Source of the DNA: RGIG6353 sp045590615
GTDB lineage: Bacteria; Bacillota; Clostridia; Oscillospirales; SIG627
Length of the DNA: 14,113 nt
Direction of reading: 5' to 3'
Assembly (NCBI GenBank): GCA_045590615.1
Contig: JAZNRH010000095.1
Location: 1-14,113 of the forward strand
Part shown: positions 6,869 through 14,091 of the stretch, piece after piece
Layout: each line of letters starts with the position of its first letter
Position numbering within the stretch: position 1 is the stretch's first letter
The notes under the pieces: model-generated
Databases searched by the model: none
Told to the model about the DNA's origin: nothing
Seen by the model: only the letters and a program-made list of their open reading frames with translations
Position numbers and translations under genes: made by a program

Positions 6869-7830
6869 TGATTTTAGATTATTTATTGAGTGCAATAGCA
6901 CTCGGTATGACCTTCCTCTACGGCTCGACAGGTGAAATAATTACCGAGAAGGCAGGACACCTCAACCTCGGTATCCCCGCTGTTATGTGCGTTGGCGCAG
7001 CAGGTGGCTGTGCTGCACTCCACTATATGATTATGGGTGGCGTAACAAATGGTATACTTCTCGTCGTAATCGGCATTTTAGCCTGCTTTATTGCCGGCGC
7101 TCTTATGGGACTTATCTATAGCTTTCTCGCTGTTACCCTTCATGCAAATCAAAACGTAACCGGACTTGCCCTCACCACCTTCGGTGTCGGACTTATGAAG
7201 TATTGTATGTTCAGTCTGGTAGACGGCATAAGCGTACCTTATCTCAAGGCTCTGCCACACTTCAGATTTCCCTTTGCACAGTTCAATAACTCGCTCAGCT
7301 ATTGTGGAGTAATGGTTTTCCTTGCAATAATCGTTGCCCTCGTAACCTCATTCGTGTTATTCAAAACACGAGTAGGACTCAATCTTCGTGCAGTAGGTGA
7401 GAATCCGGCAACTGCCGATGCTGCAGGTATCAACGTAACTCTTTACAAGTATCTTGCAACATGTATCGGTAGTGGCATAGCAGGTCTTGGTGGACTTTGT
7501 TACGTTATGGACTATTCAGGCTCACGAGAAGCCTACCTCAGTATCGAGGCTCTCGGATGGCTCGCAATAGCACTCGTTATCTTCGCTTTATGGAAACCTC
7601 ACATAAGTCTTTTCGGCTCAATAGCCTTCGGTGCACTCTTTATTGCAGGTGCATTTATTCCCAGCATAATCAAGGTACCCTTCCTTCAGCGAATGGAAAC
7701 GACTCCACTTCTCAAAATGCTTCCCTATGTTGTAACCATAATAGTTCTCATTGTAACAAGCATCAAGGAAAAGAAGGAAAATCAACCTCCGGCAGGCTTG
7801 GGATTGCCATACTTCAGAGAAGAAAGATAA
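6868..7830 (+). CDS. Nucleoside ABC transporter permease 2
   Basis: A 320-residue integral membrane protein, the second half of the channel, like YufQ/NupC. Typical family sequence appears early (TGEIITEKAGHLNLGI, 21-36), in the coupling loop (GLNLRAVGENP, 170-180) and in AADAAGIN-like residues just after it. The last membrane segment, near 285-299, is followed by a charged tail. Hydrophobic stretches near 5-18, 36-55, 62-90, 98-115, 145-165, 195-215 and 229-265 fill the rest. It overlaps the permease 1 stop by one base (TAATG), with a purine-rich ribosome site just upstream. It is the last gene of the operon and is followed by two hairpins. Confidence 0.9.
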   Translation: MILDYLLSAIALGMTFLYGSTGEIITEKAGHLNLGIPAVMCVGAAGGCAALHYMIMGGVTNGILLVVIGILACFIAGALMGLIYSFLAVTLHANQNVTGLALTTFGVGLMKYCMFSLVDGISVPYLKALPHFRFPFAQFNNSLSYCGVMVFLAIIVALVTSFVLFKTRVGLNLRAVGENPATADAAGINVTLYKYLATCIGSGIAGLGGLCYVMDYSGSREAYLSIEALGWLAIALVIFALWKPHISLFGSIAFGALFIAGAFIPSIIKVPFLQRMETTPLLKMLPYVVTIIVLIVTSIKEKKENQPPAGLGLPYFREER

Positions 7831-7854
7831 GGTGCTTTTGAAGTCAAAAGTACC
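7831..7854 (+). terminator. Hairpin directly after permease 2
   Basis: GGTGCTTTTGA (7831-7841) and TCAAAAGTACC (7844-7854) are complementary apart from one G-U pair; the innermost pairs must open to form a loop. It begins right after the TAA. No T tract follows, so termination may depend on the next hairpin. The sequence resembles the palindrome at 211-245 (shared GGTGCTTTT and ACCCTCT parts). Confidence 0.5.
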
Positions 7855-7924
7855 CTCTTAGAACCCCCGAAAATCCGTTCTTTATTAATGAATAATGAAG
7901 GACGAATATTGAATAATACAAACA

Positions 7925-7954
7925 AAAATCCGTCCTCTATTGAGAACGGATTTT
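7925..7954. terminator. Bidirectional terminator between importer operon and tRNA
   Basis: AAAATCCGTCCTC (7925-7937) pairs with GAGAACGGATTTT (7942-7954) around TATT, with one G-U or A-C position depending on strand. On the minus strand the stem ends in a run of five T followed by GTTTG, a good Rho-independent terminator just after the tRNA. On the plus strand TTTTCGTTT follows, so it can also stop readthrough from the importer operon. Confidence 0.75.
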
Positions 7955-7958
7955 CGTT

Positions 7959-8035
7959 TGGCCTTCCCTATAGGGCTCGAACCTACCGCCTTCAGAATCG
8001 GAATCTGACGCTCTATCCTGATGAGCTAAGGGAAG
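7959..8035 (-). tRNA. tRNA-Arg (anticodon CCG)
   Basis: The 77-nt gene folds as a full cloverleaf. Acceptor arm CTTCCCT pairs with AGGGAAG. The D arm includes AGCTCATCAGGATAGAGC. The anticodon stem TCAGA/TCTGA closes the loop TTCCGAT with anticodon CCG (complement of 7999-8001), which reads CGG for arginine. The T arm has loop TTCGAGC with stem GTAGG/CCTAT. The discriminator is G (7962), and CCA is encoded in the genome (complement of 7959-7961). A terminator follows directly at 7925-7954. It lies 85 bp past the carboxypeptidase stop on the same strand; no clear promoter of its own is visible, so it may be read from that operon or from an unrecognised promoter. Confidence 0.95.
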
Positions 8036-8046
8036 AAATGAAGTGA

Positions 8047-8077
8047 GGGTTGAAAATCGCCGAAGCGATTTTCACCC
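8047..8077. terminator. Hairpin between carboxypeptidase gene and tRNA
   Basis: GGGT plus GAAAATCGC (8047-8060, with one bulged T) pairs with GCGATTTTC plus ACCC (8065-8077) around CGAA. The T-rich side (TTTTT from 8078) is on the plus strand. On the minus strand only TCACTTCATTTC follows, so termination after the carboxypeptidase gene would be partial and would allow readthrough into the tRNA. Confidence 0.6.
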
Positions 8078-8120
8078 TTTTTACTTGTTTACAATTCTTT
8101 GAAGGAAAATACTAAGATTT

Positions 8121-9398
8121 TCAACTGCTTTTCTTATTTCTTTTATTATCTTTTATCTTTTTTATAAATATTATCACGATTATTACCGAGATTATAACGA
8201 GGGTGAGGGCAGAAAGGTTGAAGGCAATGACGAGCTTGTTGCTGCCGAATTTGTCGAGCACCCCGACACTTTTAGCACGGTCAACCGAGCTTTCGGCAAC
8301 GAGTGGCGACGTGAACGTTTTGCCACCGATTTCTACCGTAACCTGTCCGAGTCTCTCTCCCTTTTTTATCGGGGCTTTTACATCGGGATTGATTTCGAGC
8401 ACCTTTTCGGGATTTTCGTCAAGGGCAACGAGTGTTTCAACCGAGCACTCGGCAACGAGCTGTACGCTGTCGCTTTCGCCACCTTCTACGTCTACGGTTG
8501 TCAGCACCTCGTTTTCTGTAATAACGTTGGATAGTGAGTACTGTGCGAAGTGGTATTCAAAGAGGGTGAGGGCATCGGTGAATGCCATATTTTCGTTATA
8601 GTATCTGTCACGGTTTGCGCCCATAGTGACAAGCAGATAGCTCTCACCGTTTTTGGTAGCCTTGGTCACAAGGCAACGGCCTGCCTGGTCGGTGAAGCCC
8701 GACTTAACGCCCGTAACGTATTCGTAGTAGAGCTCGTTTGTGGGAATTTCAATCGATATAGTGCTGTCGAACACTCTTTCATCAGACTTGTTGGTCGCGG
8801 GAATAGTGCAGGAGTACTGCGAAATAATTTCACAAAATACGGGGTTTTTCAGCGCGTATTCTGCTATCAAAAACATATCCTTGGCTGTTGTGTAGTGGTT
8901 GTCGTTGTGGAGTCCGTGCGCATTGACAAAATGAGTTTTGGCTGCGCCGATTTCGATTGCCTTTTCGTTCATTAAGTCGGCAAAGGCTTCGATACTGCCG
9001 GACACGTACCACGCAAGCACACTTGCCGAGTCACAGGCAGAGCGCACCATAGTCGCAGAAATCAGGTCTCTTACGCTTATTTCTTCGCCTGCCTTCAGTG
9101 CCATATTTGCAGCGTTGTCGGCATAGATGTCGGCAAAAATTCCCGACGGAACCGTTACTGTTTCGTCAAGGTTTTCGATGTTTTCGATAGCTAAGATGCA
9201 GGTCATAATCTTTGTCAGCGATGCAGGGTAGGCGAGCTTTTCGCTGTCGAGCTCGTATACCACTCTGCCCGTGTCGAGATTTACCATATAAACGTGGTCG
9301 GAATAAATATTTTTCCCATCGGCAAAGAAGTCATCTGCGTTGACAGTCAGCGATAAAAGTGTTATAATTATAAATAATAAGGCTACAAGCTTTTTCAT
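8121..9398 (-). CDS. D-alanyl-D-alanine carboxypeptidase family protein (peptidase S11, DacF-like)
   Basis: A 425-residue low-molecular-weight penicillin-binding protein that trims or cross-links peptidoglycan stem peptides outside the membrane. A signal peptide covers about residues 1-21 (MKKLVALLFIIITLLSLTVNA). The S11 motifs are S60-L-T-K63 (acylated serine and lysine), S120-A-C122 in place of the usual SxN, and K232-S-G234 for KTG. A C-terminal beta domain spans about 285-378, and a membrane anchor about 389-412 is followed by a basic tail. The frame is open 30 codons further up, but those codons overlap the upstream gene and precede the signal peptide; the ATG at 9396-9398 has GAGGT (9403-9407) at good spacing. 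It is 7 nt after the prenyl synthase stop, so the two are cotranscribed. The Cys in motif 2 also occurs in the Streptomyces K15 transpeptidase. Confidence 0.9.
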   Translation of the reverse strand: MKKLVALLFIIITLLSLTVNADDFFADGKNIYSDHVYMVNLDTGRVVYELDSEKLAYPASLTKIMTCILAIENIENLDETVTVPSGIFADIYADNAANMALKAGEEISVRDLISATMVRSACDSASVLAWYVSGSIEAFADLMNEKAIEIGAAKTHFVNAHGLHNDNHYTTAKDMFLIAEYALKNPVFCEIISQYSCTIPATNKSDERVFDSTISIEIPTNELYYEYVTGVKSGFTDQAGRCLVTKATKNGESYLLVTMGANRDRYYNENMAFTDALTLFEYHFAQYSLSNVITENEVLTTVDVEGGESDSVQLVAECSVETLVALDENPEKVLEINPDVKAPIKKGERLGQVTVEIGGKTFTSPLVAESSVDRAKSVGVLDKFGSNKLVIAFNLSALTLVIISVIIVIIFIKKIKDNKRNKKSS

Positions 9399-9405
9399 TT
9401 CTACC

Positions 9406-10482
9406 TCACATATTTCTTGCAGACATATATTTTGCGACAAGCTCAAACAGGGCAGAGTATTCGCTGACGGGTATTTTTCCGAGCTCAAGCATCGCCTGAT
9501 TTATGTAGTCGCCGGCAATGGCGTTTGCTTTTGCCAGACCACCTCGTGTATTGAAAATTTCCTTTACTCGTTCAATATCCGATAACTTGGCATTCTTGTT
9601 TGAGACTGTGCGCTCAATTATGCGCTTTTCCTCGGGAGTCGCATTCTTGTAGGCTTCCTGAAGAATAATCGTCTTTTTGCCCTCGCGAATGTCCGAGCCA
9701 ATCGGCTTACCGAGAGTTTTTTCGTCAGAGGTTATTCCGAGAATATCGTCTTTGAGCTGGAAGGCAATACCACAAAGGCTTGCAAATCTGCCCAGCGCAA
9801 CAACCTCACGGGCATTTTCATCATCGGTGTTCAAGCCGAGCATTGCGCCTGCCTTGGCACAGTAGCTGAAGAGTACACCCGTTTTCTGTCGCATAACCTC
9901 AAGGGTTTCCTCACTCGTGCCAACGTCAAAGCTCTCGCTCTTAATCAGTCCCATTCTCGTATCGTTGGTTTCGCCTGCAAGCAGCTCGTTGATGCATTCG
10001 CCCTCAAGCAGCTTCAATACCCCTATAACAGTAGTTGGTGAGAAGAGGGGAGACGATGCACATTCGAGCAGCATTTTTACAGCCATAGCGTGCAGGGTAT
10101 CTCCGGCAAGAATAGCAACGTCTCTTCCGTAGTCGGAAGCACCCTCATTGCCACCAAATAAATCTCTCACGAGTACGTGTACACTCTTGCCACCACGTCT
10201 TGTATCGTCATTGTCGATAATGTCATCGTGCACGAGAGTGAAGGTATGAAAAAGCTCTGCGCTCACCATGGCAGGAGTAACTGCAAGCTCGGCAGCTCTG
10301 CCACCCGTAGCACCTGCGCTGAGTGATAAAACGGCAGGGCGCAGCCTCTTGCCACCACGCAAAAAATATTCTCTTGCGCCAAGTCTGAGCTCACTCGGGT
10401 TGATGTCGCTCATATCGTAGCTTTCAAAATAATCGGCACAACGCTGTGCGCTTATATTCAGATAGTTTTTAAGTCTTTCCAT
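9406..10482 (-). CDS. Polyprenyl diphosphate synthase
   Basis: A 358-residue trans-isoprenyl diphosphate synthase that condenses isopentenyl diphosphate onto an allylic primer. GGKRLRP (43-49) binds the primer diphosphate. The first aspartate-rich motif is DDIID (86-90) followed by NDDTRRG, and the second is DDILG (245-249) in FQLKDDILGI. The Lys/Gly-rich GKPIGSDIREGKK lies at 258-270. The first motif has two residues between aspartates, unlike the four-residue spacing of E. coli-type IspA, and F81 is five residues before it, as in archaeal-type geranylgeranyl synthases. Chain length is therefore uncertain (C15, C20 or longer). The start is taken at ATG 10480-10482 because the 21 codons upstream fall into promoter repeats; its ribosome site is weak. 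It is the first gene of a two-gene operon with the S11 protein. Confidence 0.88.
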   Translation of the reverse strand: MERLKNYLNISAQRCADYFESYDMSDINPSELRLGAREYFLRGGKRLRPAVLSLSAGATGGRAAELAVTPAMVSAELFHTFTLVHDDIIDNDDTRRGGKSVHVLVRDLFGGNEGASDYGRDVAILAGDTLHAMAVKMLLECASSPLFSPTTVIGVLKLLEGECINELLAGETNDTRMGLIKSESFDVGTSEETLEVMRQKTGVLFSYCAKAGAMLGLNTDDENAREVVALGRFASLCGIAFQLKDDILGITSDEKTLGKPIGSDIREGKKTIILQEAYKNATPEEKRIIERTVSNKNAKLSDIERVKEIFNTRGGLAKANAIAGDYINQAMLELGKIPVSEYSALFELVAKYMSARNM

Positions 10483-10500
10483 AAATACACCGTTTTCAAA

Positions 10501-10561
10501 ATAGTATAACATATATATTCTTTTAATTTTATTATAGTATAACATATATATTCTTTTAATT
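10501..10561. repeat. Exact 28-bp tandem direct repeat
   Basis: Positions 10501-10528 and 10534-10561 are identical over 28 bp and are separated by TTATT, giving a 33-bp period. Each copy begins ATAGTATAAC and ends CTTTTAATT. The pair fills most of the 111-bp gap between the prenyl synthase gene and addB. Confidence 0.95.
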
Positions 10562-10564
10562 CAA
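10536..10564 (-). promoter_or_regulatory. Extended -10 promoter for the prenyl synthase operon (distal copy)
   Basis: On the minus strand, TTGAAT (10559-10564), a 17-bp spacer and TATACT (10536-10541), preceded by TGT, form a good extended -10 promoter. The identical -10 region recurs at 10503-10508 in the other repeat copy, where the -35 is only TAAAAT (10526-10531). Two tandem start sites, near 10529 and 10496, are therefore possible. Confidence 0.6.
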
Positions 10565-10577
10565 GAGTTTAGAAGAT

Positions 10578-10583
10578 AAGGAG
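10578..10583 (+). promoter_or_regulatory. Ribosome binding site supporting the TTG start of addB
   Basis: AAGGAG (10578-10583) lies 10 nt before the TTG at 10594. No ATG or GTG in the same frame is near, and the TTG places the Walker A loop at residues 7-14, as expected for AddB. Confidence 0.7.
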
Positions 10584-10593
10584 TTGAAAATTT

Positions 10594-13500
10594 TTGCTCA
10601 GCTTAATTTTAGCGCCCTCGGGCTACGGTAAAACGCATAGCGTTATAAATGAAATAAATGAAGTTCTCGACAAAAACGAGGGCAGAAAAATCTACCTCAT
10701 CGTGCCCGAGCAGGAGAGTGTAAAGACCGAGGCAGAGCTTCTTGAATTCTGTGGCAACAGAATTAACGCCGACGTCGAGGTAATCAACTTCTCCCGTCTT
10801 GCGAATCGGGTTTTCAGAGAAGCAGGTGGAATGACCTATAGCTATATTGACAAGTCGGGCAAGGATCTGATAACTGCAGTTTTGGTCGAAAGACTCAAAA
10901 AGGCGTGCCCGAGCTTTGAAAAGGTGGGCGACGATACGAGCTATATTCAGCTTCTTCGCACCGAAATGGATACTCTCAGGAGCAGAGGCTATCACTCAAA
11001 CGATATTGAAAAGGTTCGCCTTAAGCTGATTGAAGAGGACAGAGGAGGAAGCTCACTTGCCCTCAAGCTTGAGGATTTTGCCACCCTCTTTGCTTCATAC
11101 GAAAAGTCGCTCAGCGATAACATAAGCGATACTACGGACGATATAGCAAGACTTGCCACAACTCTCGACGAGTTCGATTTTTTTGAAGATTCTTACGTAT
11201 ATATAGACGGATTTTACGATTATACAAAGCCACAGTACGACGTAATTGAAAGAATTATGCGCTCGGCTGATAAGCTTACGGTTACGTTTTCGATGCAAAG
11301 ACCCGACCCCGAGGGAATTTTCAGGAAAACGGGTAAGGCGTTCGATACAATCAGAGAGCTTGCCGAGAAGAACGAGGTTGAATACAGGGTAACCGAGCTC
11401 GAGAATAACTACAGAACGCAAAGCAACGGGCTTCGTGCTCTCGCCGAGGCGATTATGTCGGGCAGGGAAATCAAGGCAGAGAGCAAGGGCGAGGTCAGGC
11501 TGTCAGCTCTTGAGACTCCCTACGATGAGTGCGTTTACGTCGCGCGTGAAATTGTCAGACTTGCAAAAAACGGAGCTGATTTTTCCGAGATTGCCGTAAC
11601 GGCATCGAATATTGCAAGCTACGCTTCAACCCTCGAAAACGTCTTTGACAGCTACGGTATACCTCATCTTAATTGCTGTGAAAAAAGCGTATTGCAAATG
11701 CCCGTAATTTCACTTGTTATGACGGCGCTTTCGGTTATAGAGTCGGGCTTTTACTACGAAAACGTCAAGGGCTACCTCAAGAGCAGTTACCTCGGTCTTG
11801 ACGAGGAAGAGGCGTATCTCTTGGAAAACTACGTTACGTTATGGTGCCTTGGTAAAAAGAGCTGGCTTGACGAAAAGGAATGGAAGCTCCACCCAAGAGG
11901 CTACGTTGAGAGCTTTACCTCGGCTGATACACGTGAGCTTGAGGTTGTAAACAGAGCGAGAGCAAAGGTCTTTCCACCTCTGAAGATTCTCTTCGACGGC
12001 TTCTCGGAGCGCTCTACTGTCAGACAGAAGGCAGAGAGTATGGTAGAGTATTTTGAGTCTCTCTCTCTTTGGAAGAAGGTTGAAGAGGTTAACCGTGAGA
12101 TTTCCGGGGAGCTTGAGCGAGACAATTTTGACGAAGAAATCAGTGCGTGGAATTCATTACTGACAGCCCTTGATATGCTTGTTGAGGGAGCAGGGGACTT
12201 GCAGGTGGGCAGAGCGAGATTTATAAAGTATCTGCGCCTTGTCCTCGGAGATATGTCGTTTGGCAAAATTCCGTCATCGCTTGACGAGGTTGAGATTGGC
12301 GACGTAGAATTCGTAAGAAACAAAAATATAAAGCATTTATTTTTTATCGGCTTTAACGAGGGGATTTTCCCATCTGCCGTCGAGAGTAAATCTATTTTTA
12401 CCGAGACCGAAAAGCGTTGGCTTATCGAAAACGAGCTCAAGCTTGATGAGAGCGCCGAGGAGAAGCTACAGGATCAGAGCTTTGATTTTCTTTTGAGTGT
12501 GCTCAGAGCCTCTCACAGCGTTGATTTTGTGTATCATACCTCGTCTGCCGAGGGCTCAAAGGCAGAGAGCCTGCCTTCGTATTTTTCTGCAACGCTCGAG
12601 GACGTGCTCGGTGTTATTCCCGAAAAACGCTATAATCTCATTTCCAGACCCGTAACCGAAGATGAGCTCAGCGAGTATATTATTACCACCGACGAGGATA
12701 TTTCACGTCTCTTTACTACCCCCGAGGGCAAGAAGCTCTACGAGGACGCAATCAAGCTCAAAAGCTTTGCAGAGCTCGTGAATAAGCCCTTCCATATCGA
12801 CTCGGATGAGCCGATAATTCCCGATGAGTACAGACTCACGCAGTCGAGACTTGAACGGTACGAAAAATGCCGTTTTTCATTCTTTGTTGAATATATGCTC
12901 AATGCAAGAGTCAGAAAAAAAGCCGAGTTTTCAAGAGCAGAAATCGGCAGCTACGTTCATAAAATCCTCGAGCTTGTGCTCAAGGAATTTTCAAAGGACG
13001 ACGGCAATATTACCGATGCAACAGATGCCGAAATAGAAAAGGCAACCCGTAGGATTGCCAAGGAGTACGTTGCAGAAATTGCCTCGGATATAAACGAGAA
13101 CAGCCCGAAATACAGATATCTTCTGGACAATATCTGTAGCTTCGTTTTGCTGATAGTCAGCAATATAAGGGCAGAGTTTGCAGCTTCTCTTTTCAAGCCG
13201 AAATACTTTGAAGAGGACATAAGAACATCAGACGCAGTCAAGCCCTATGAGGTAAAGCTCAACGACGGTGGCACTCTCTACTTTACGGGTGTTATTGACA
13301 GGGTTGACGTATACGTTGACGGGGACGGAGTAGAGTATATAAGGGTTGTTGATTACAAGACCAAAACGGGTGGCAAGAGCTTTTCACTCGAGGACGTGCT
13401 CAACGGAATGAACCTGCAAATGCTCATTTACCTCTATGCATTTACTAAAACACCTGCCAAGCGAGAGCGCCGTGAGGCAGGAATAATGTATATGCCTGCC

Positions 13501-13947
13501 TCAAAAGAGGAATTCAAGGCAACCGACGTTGAGCAGGGTGACGAGGTATTGAGGGGTATAATTGACAAAAACCTCAGGCGCAGTGGTATGTATCTTGACG
13601 ACAGACGAATAATTGACGCAATGGAAGAGGGCAGGGAAAAGCGCTTTGTAAACCTCAAGTACGATAAAAAGAATGACGAGTACGTTGCAGGCGCCTCTTC
13701 AACACTTGCTACGCTTGAAGATTTTGGCATAATCCAAAGGTATATAGATACTATTTTTTGCGACGTTATGGAAAATCTTAAGTCGGGAAATATCGAGCCC
13801 AATCCAATCGAGGACAACAGTGCAGGTGGGAACGTCTGCTCCTACTGTCAATATCATTCGATTTGCCGTTACGAAGGTGAGATCAGAGAGCGAATTAAAT
13901 GCAAAACGCCTCTTGCACGAATGAAGGAAGAGCTTGACAAAGCGTGA
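10594..13947 (+). CDS. addB: ATP-dependent helicase/nuclease subunit B (AddB)
   Basis: A 1117-residue protein, close to the usual AddB length. With AddA it forms the Gram-positive counterpart of RecBCD, which resects double-strand breaks and recognises Chi. The N-terminus has Walker A APSGYGKT (7-14) in a helicase-like domain that in AddB does not unwind DNA but scans for Chi. The C-terminal RecB-type nuclease has H789 (SYVHKILE), D905 in DRVDVY, and D920-Y-K922 in VVDYKTKTG. Four cysteines, C759 (YEKCRF), C1082, C1085 and C1091 (CSYCQYHSIC), match the iron-sulfur staple that holds the nuclease domain together. The start is TTG, set by AAGGAG. It is transcribed divergently from the prenyl synthase operon. 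AddA usually comes right after AddB, but the 166 bp that follow contain no gene start. Confidence 0.93.
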   Translation: MLSLILAPSGYGKTHSVINEINEVLDKNEGRKIYLIVPEQESVKTEAELLEFCGNRINADVEVINFSRLANRVFREAGGMTYSYIDKSGKDLITAVLVERLKKACPSFEKVGDDTSYIQLLRTEMDTLRSRGYHSNDIEKVRLKLIEEDRGGSSLALKLEDFATLFASYEKSLSDNISDTTDDIARLATTLDEFDFFEDSYVYIDGFYDYTKPQYDVIERIMRSADKLTVTFSMQRPDPEGIFRKTGKAFDTIRELAEKNEVEYRVTELENNYRTQSNGLRALAEAIMSGREIKAESKGEVRLSALETPYDECVYVAREIVRLAKNGADFSEIAVTASNIASYASTLENVFDSYGIPHLNCCEKSVLQMPVISLVMTALSVIESGFYYENVKGYLKSSYLGLDEEEAYLLENYVTLWCLGKKSWLDEKEWKLHPRGYVESFTSADTRELEVVNRARAKVFPPLKILFDGFSERSTVRQKAESMVEYFESLSLWKKVEEVNREISGELERDNFDEEISAWNSLLTALDMLVEGAGDLQVGRARFIKYLRLVLGDMSFGKIPSSLDEVEIGDVEFVRNKNIKHLFFIGFNEGIFPSAVESKSIFTETEKRWLIENELKLDESAEEKLQDQSFDFLLSVLRASHSVDFVYHTSSAEGSKAESLPSYFSATLEDVLGVIPEKRYNLISRPVTEDELSEYIITTDEDISRLFTTPEGKKLYEDAIKLKSFAELVNKPFHIDSDEPIIPDEYRLTQSRLERYEKCRFSFFVEYMLNARVRKKAEFSRAEIGSYVHKILELVLKEFSKDDGNITDATDAEIEKATRRIAKEYVAEIASDINENSPKYRYLLDNICSFVLLIVSNIRAEFAASLFKPKYFEEDIRTSDAVKPYEVKLNDGGTLYFTGVIDRVDVYVDGDGVEYIRVVDYKTKTGGKSFSLEDVLNGMNLQMLIYLYAFTKTPAKRERREAGIMYMPASKEEFKATDVEQGDEVLRGIIDKNLRRSGMYLDDRRIIDAMEEGREKRFVNLKYDKKNDEYVAGASSTLATLEDFGIIQRYIDTIFCDVMENLKSGNIEPNPIEDNSAGGNVCSYCQYHSICRYEGEIRERIKCKTPLARMKEELDKA

Positions 13948-13969
13948 TACAGTATGATTTTATAAAAAA

Positions 13970-13998
13970 GCGACGAGCCGTCGCTGGCGAATCTCGCC
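13970..13998 (+). repeat. Two adjacent hairpins after addB
   Basis: GCGACG (13970-13975) pairs with CGTCGC (13979-13984) over AGC; one base later GGCGA (13986-13990) pairs with TCGCC (13994-13998) over ATC. They begin 22 bp past the addB stop. No T tract follows directly, so they are poor canonical terminators, but CTTTTT appears at 14007-14012. Confidence 0.5.
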
Positions 13999-14040
13999 TA
14001 TCCTTACTTTTTCTAAACTAAAGCAAGGCAAAACGGCGAG
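13993..14040 (+). other. Alternative long fold competing with the second hairpin
   Basis: CTCGCC (13993-13998) can pair with GGCGAG (14035-14040), enclosing CCTT-A-CTTT (14002-14010) paired with AAAG-C-AAGG (14020-14028) around a 9-nt loop. This uses the same TCGCC bases as the short hairpin at 13986-13998, so the two folds exclude each other. It may be an RNA switch, a terminator variant or chance. Confidence 0.35.
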
Positions 14041-14091
14041 GTTAATTCAAAGCAATTTCCTATATAATAAAAAAACAGAGGATACTTTGGC

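Noticed and set aside
8550..8975. 141-codon plus-strand open frame opposite the S11 gene
   Set aside because: Its hydrophobic Val/Cys-rich look is the antisense image of the carboxypeptidase coding sequence; there is no ribosome site.
9399..9488. N-terminal extension of the S11 protein to an upstream ATG
   Set aside because: It would precede the signal peptide and overlap the prenyl synthase; the ATG at 9398 has its own ribosome site.
10483..10545. N-terminal extension of the prenyl synthase
   Set aside because: The extra codons fall in the promoter repeats and lack a ribosome site, although the chosen start also has only a weak one.
11901..12440. 179-codon minus-strand open frame inside addB
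   Set aside because: Ser/Arg-rich antisense translation of a well-supported gene; no start signals.
14063..14068. TATAAT box near the window end
   Set aside because: No acceptable -35 at 16-18 bp, and the region is AT-rich, so I did not call a promoter.
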